From assembly GCF_013248905.1 (NCBI RefSeq), contig NZ_JABRVS010000001.1:1364001-1428000 (forward strand): a stretch of 64,000 bases of DNA, read 5' to 3'. The translations under genes and the position numbers were made by a program. Position 1 is the first letter of the stretch. Each line of letters opens with the position of its first letter. This stretch comes from Shewanella sp. VB17 (GTDB lineage Bacteria; Pseudomonadota; Gammaproteobacteria; Enterobacterales; Shewanellaceae). Shown piece by piece: positions 63,667 through 64,000 of the stretch. The notes beneath the pieces are model-generated. The model saw only the letters and a list, made by a program, of their open reading frames with translations. It was not told the DNA's origin and did not search any database.

Positions 63667-64000
63667 ATGAAGATTAAACGTTTGGTGTGTGCAGTTTTAT
63701 TTGCTTTAGTGGCAATGTCGGCAGGGATATTTGCTGATGATACTGAGCTTTATGTTGTGGAGTCCTCATTACGAACAGGCGCTAATCCTAAAGTGCTGAT
63801 CATTTTTGATAACTCTGGCAGTATGGGGACGATTGAAGAGGATACTCCTGACGCATATGATGCGAGTGAAACTTATGAGGCAATCAGCTCTGCACATGCG
63901 TATCAAGATGATAAAATCTATTTTACCAAAGGAGCTGGTATTGATAATGCTGGAACTGATATACCTCTAAGCCCTTCAGATTCAAAACGTTTTTTAAAAG
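63667..64000 (+). CDS. pilY1: Pilus tip-associated adhesin PilY1, 3' truncated by window edge
   Basis: The frame is open from ATG 63667 to the end (111 codons visible). A signal peptide (MKIKRLVCAVLFALVAMS) is followed by a VWA-like start with the MIDAS motif IIFDNSGSMGT. This and the pilVWX context identify PilY1, the Ca-binding tip adhesin and retraction regulator. The C-terminal propeller is outside the window. Confidence 0.88.
   Translation, partial: MKIKRLVCAVLFALVAMSAGIFADDTELYVVESSLRTGANPKVLIIFDNSGSMGTIEEDTPDAYDASETYEAISSAHAYQDDKIYFTKGAGIDNAGTDIPLSPSDSKRFLK

Overview
The window looks like a chromosomal segment of a marine gammaproteobacterium, most likely Shewanella or a close relative in Alteromonadales. 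The basis is recognised protein families plus gene order: ftsH-folP-glmM-tpiA-secG-tRNA-Leu, then initiator tRNA-rimP-nusA-infB-rbfA-truB-rpsO-pnp-nlpI, then prfC / tatD / nucleoside genes / smp-serB / radA, and finally rpsT / murJ-ribF-ileS-lspA-fkpB-ispH followed by type IV pilus minor pilin genes. No database search was possible.

Layout. 1-18 kb: envelope protease, folate and cell-wall precursor synthesis, protein secretion, and the translation/RNA-turnover cluster, with one inserted GGDEF-EAL c-di-GMP gene between rpsO and pnp. 18-33 kb: release factor 3, a TatD-type hydrolase, a nucleoside uptake and salvage block (nupC-like permease, tsx-like porin, deoC, deoB, deoD; deoA is absent), smp/serB, a two-PilZ-domain protein and radA. 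33-51.8 kb: an accessory region with low gene density and many repeats. It holds three HEPN-like proteins, a DUF2971 protein beside an HExxH metallopeptidase-like protein, a propeller-type hybrid histidine kinase with its OmpR-type regulator, and a divergent 1163-residue secreted lectin/propeller/repeat protein behind a CAAAA tandem repeat. It also holds a DUF262-HEPN gene pair, IS110 and IS200-like transposase remnants, group II intron remnants and an attC-like hairpin. 51.8-64 kb: core genes resume, with an M28 peptidase, rpsT, the murJ-to-ispH block and pilV-pilW-pilX-pilY1 (pilY1 runs off the end).

How parts fit. The nucleoside genes form an import and catabolic set: outer membrane channel, inner membrane permease, purine phosphorylase, phosphopentomutase and deoxyribose-phosphate aldolase. 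The GGDEF-EAL and PilZ proteins are probable makers/breakers and readers of c-di-GMP. The two-component pair next to the large secreted protein is a plausible sensing and output unit. The accessory region looks like a hotspot that gained and lost mobile DNA repeatedly. Its most telling spot is near 46.9-48.2 kb. There a reverse-oriented HEPN-like gene sits between a group II intron 3' end and an attC-like hairpin whose right core site is cut by a group II intron 5' end, as expected for a gene cassette flanked by attC-inserted introns.

Coordinates were read by eye, so sites other than protein genes may be off by a base or two.
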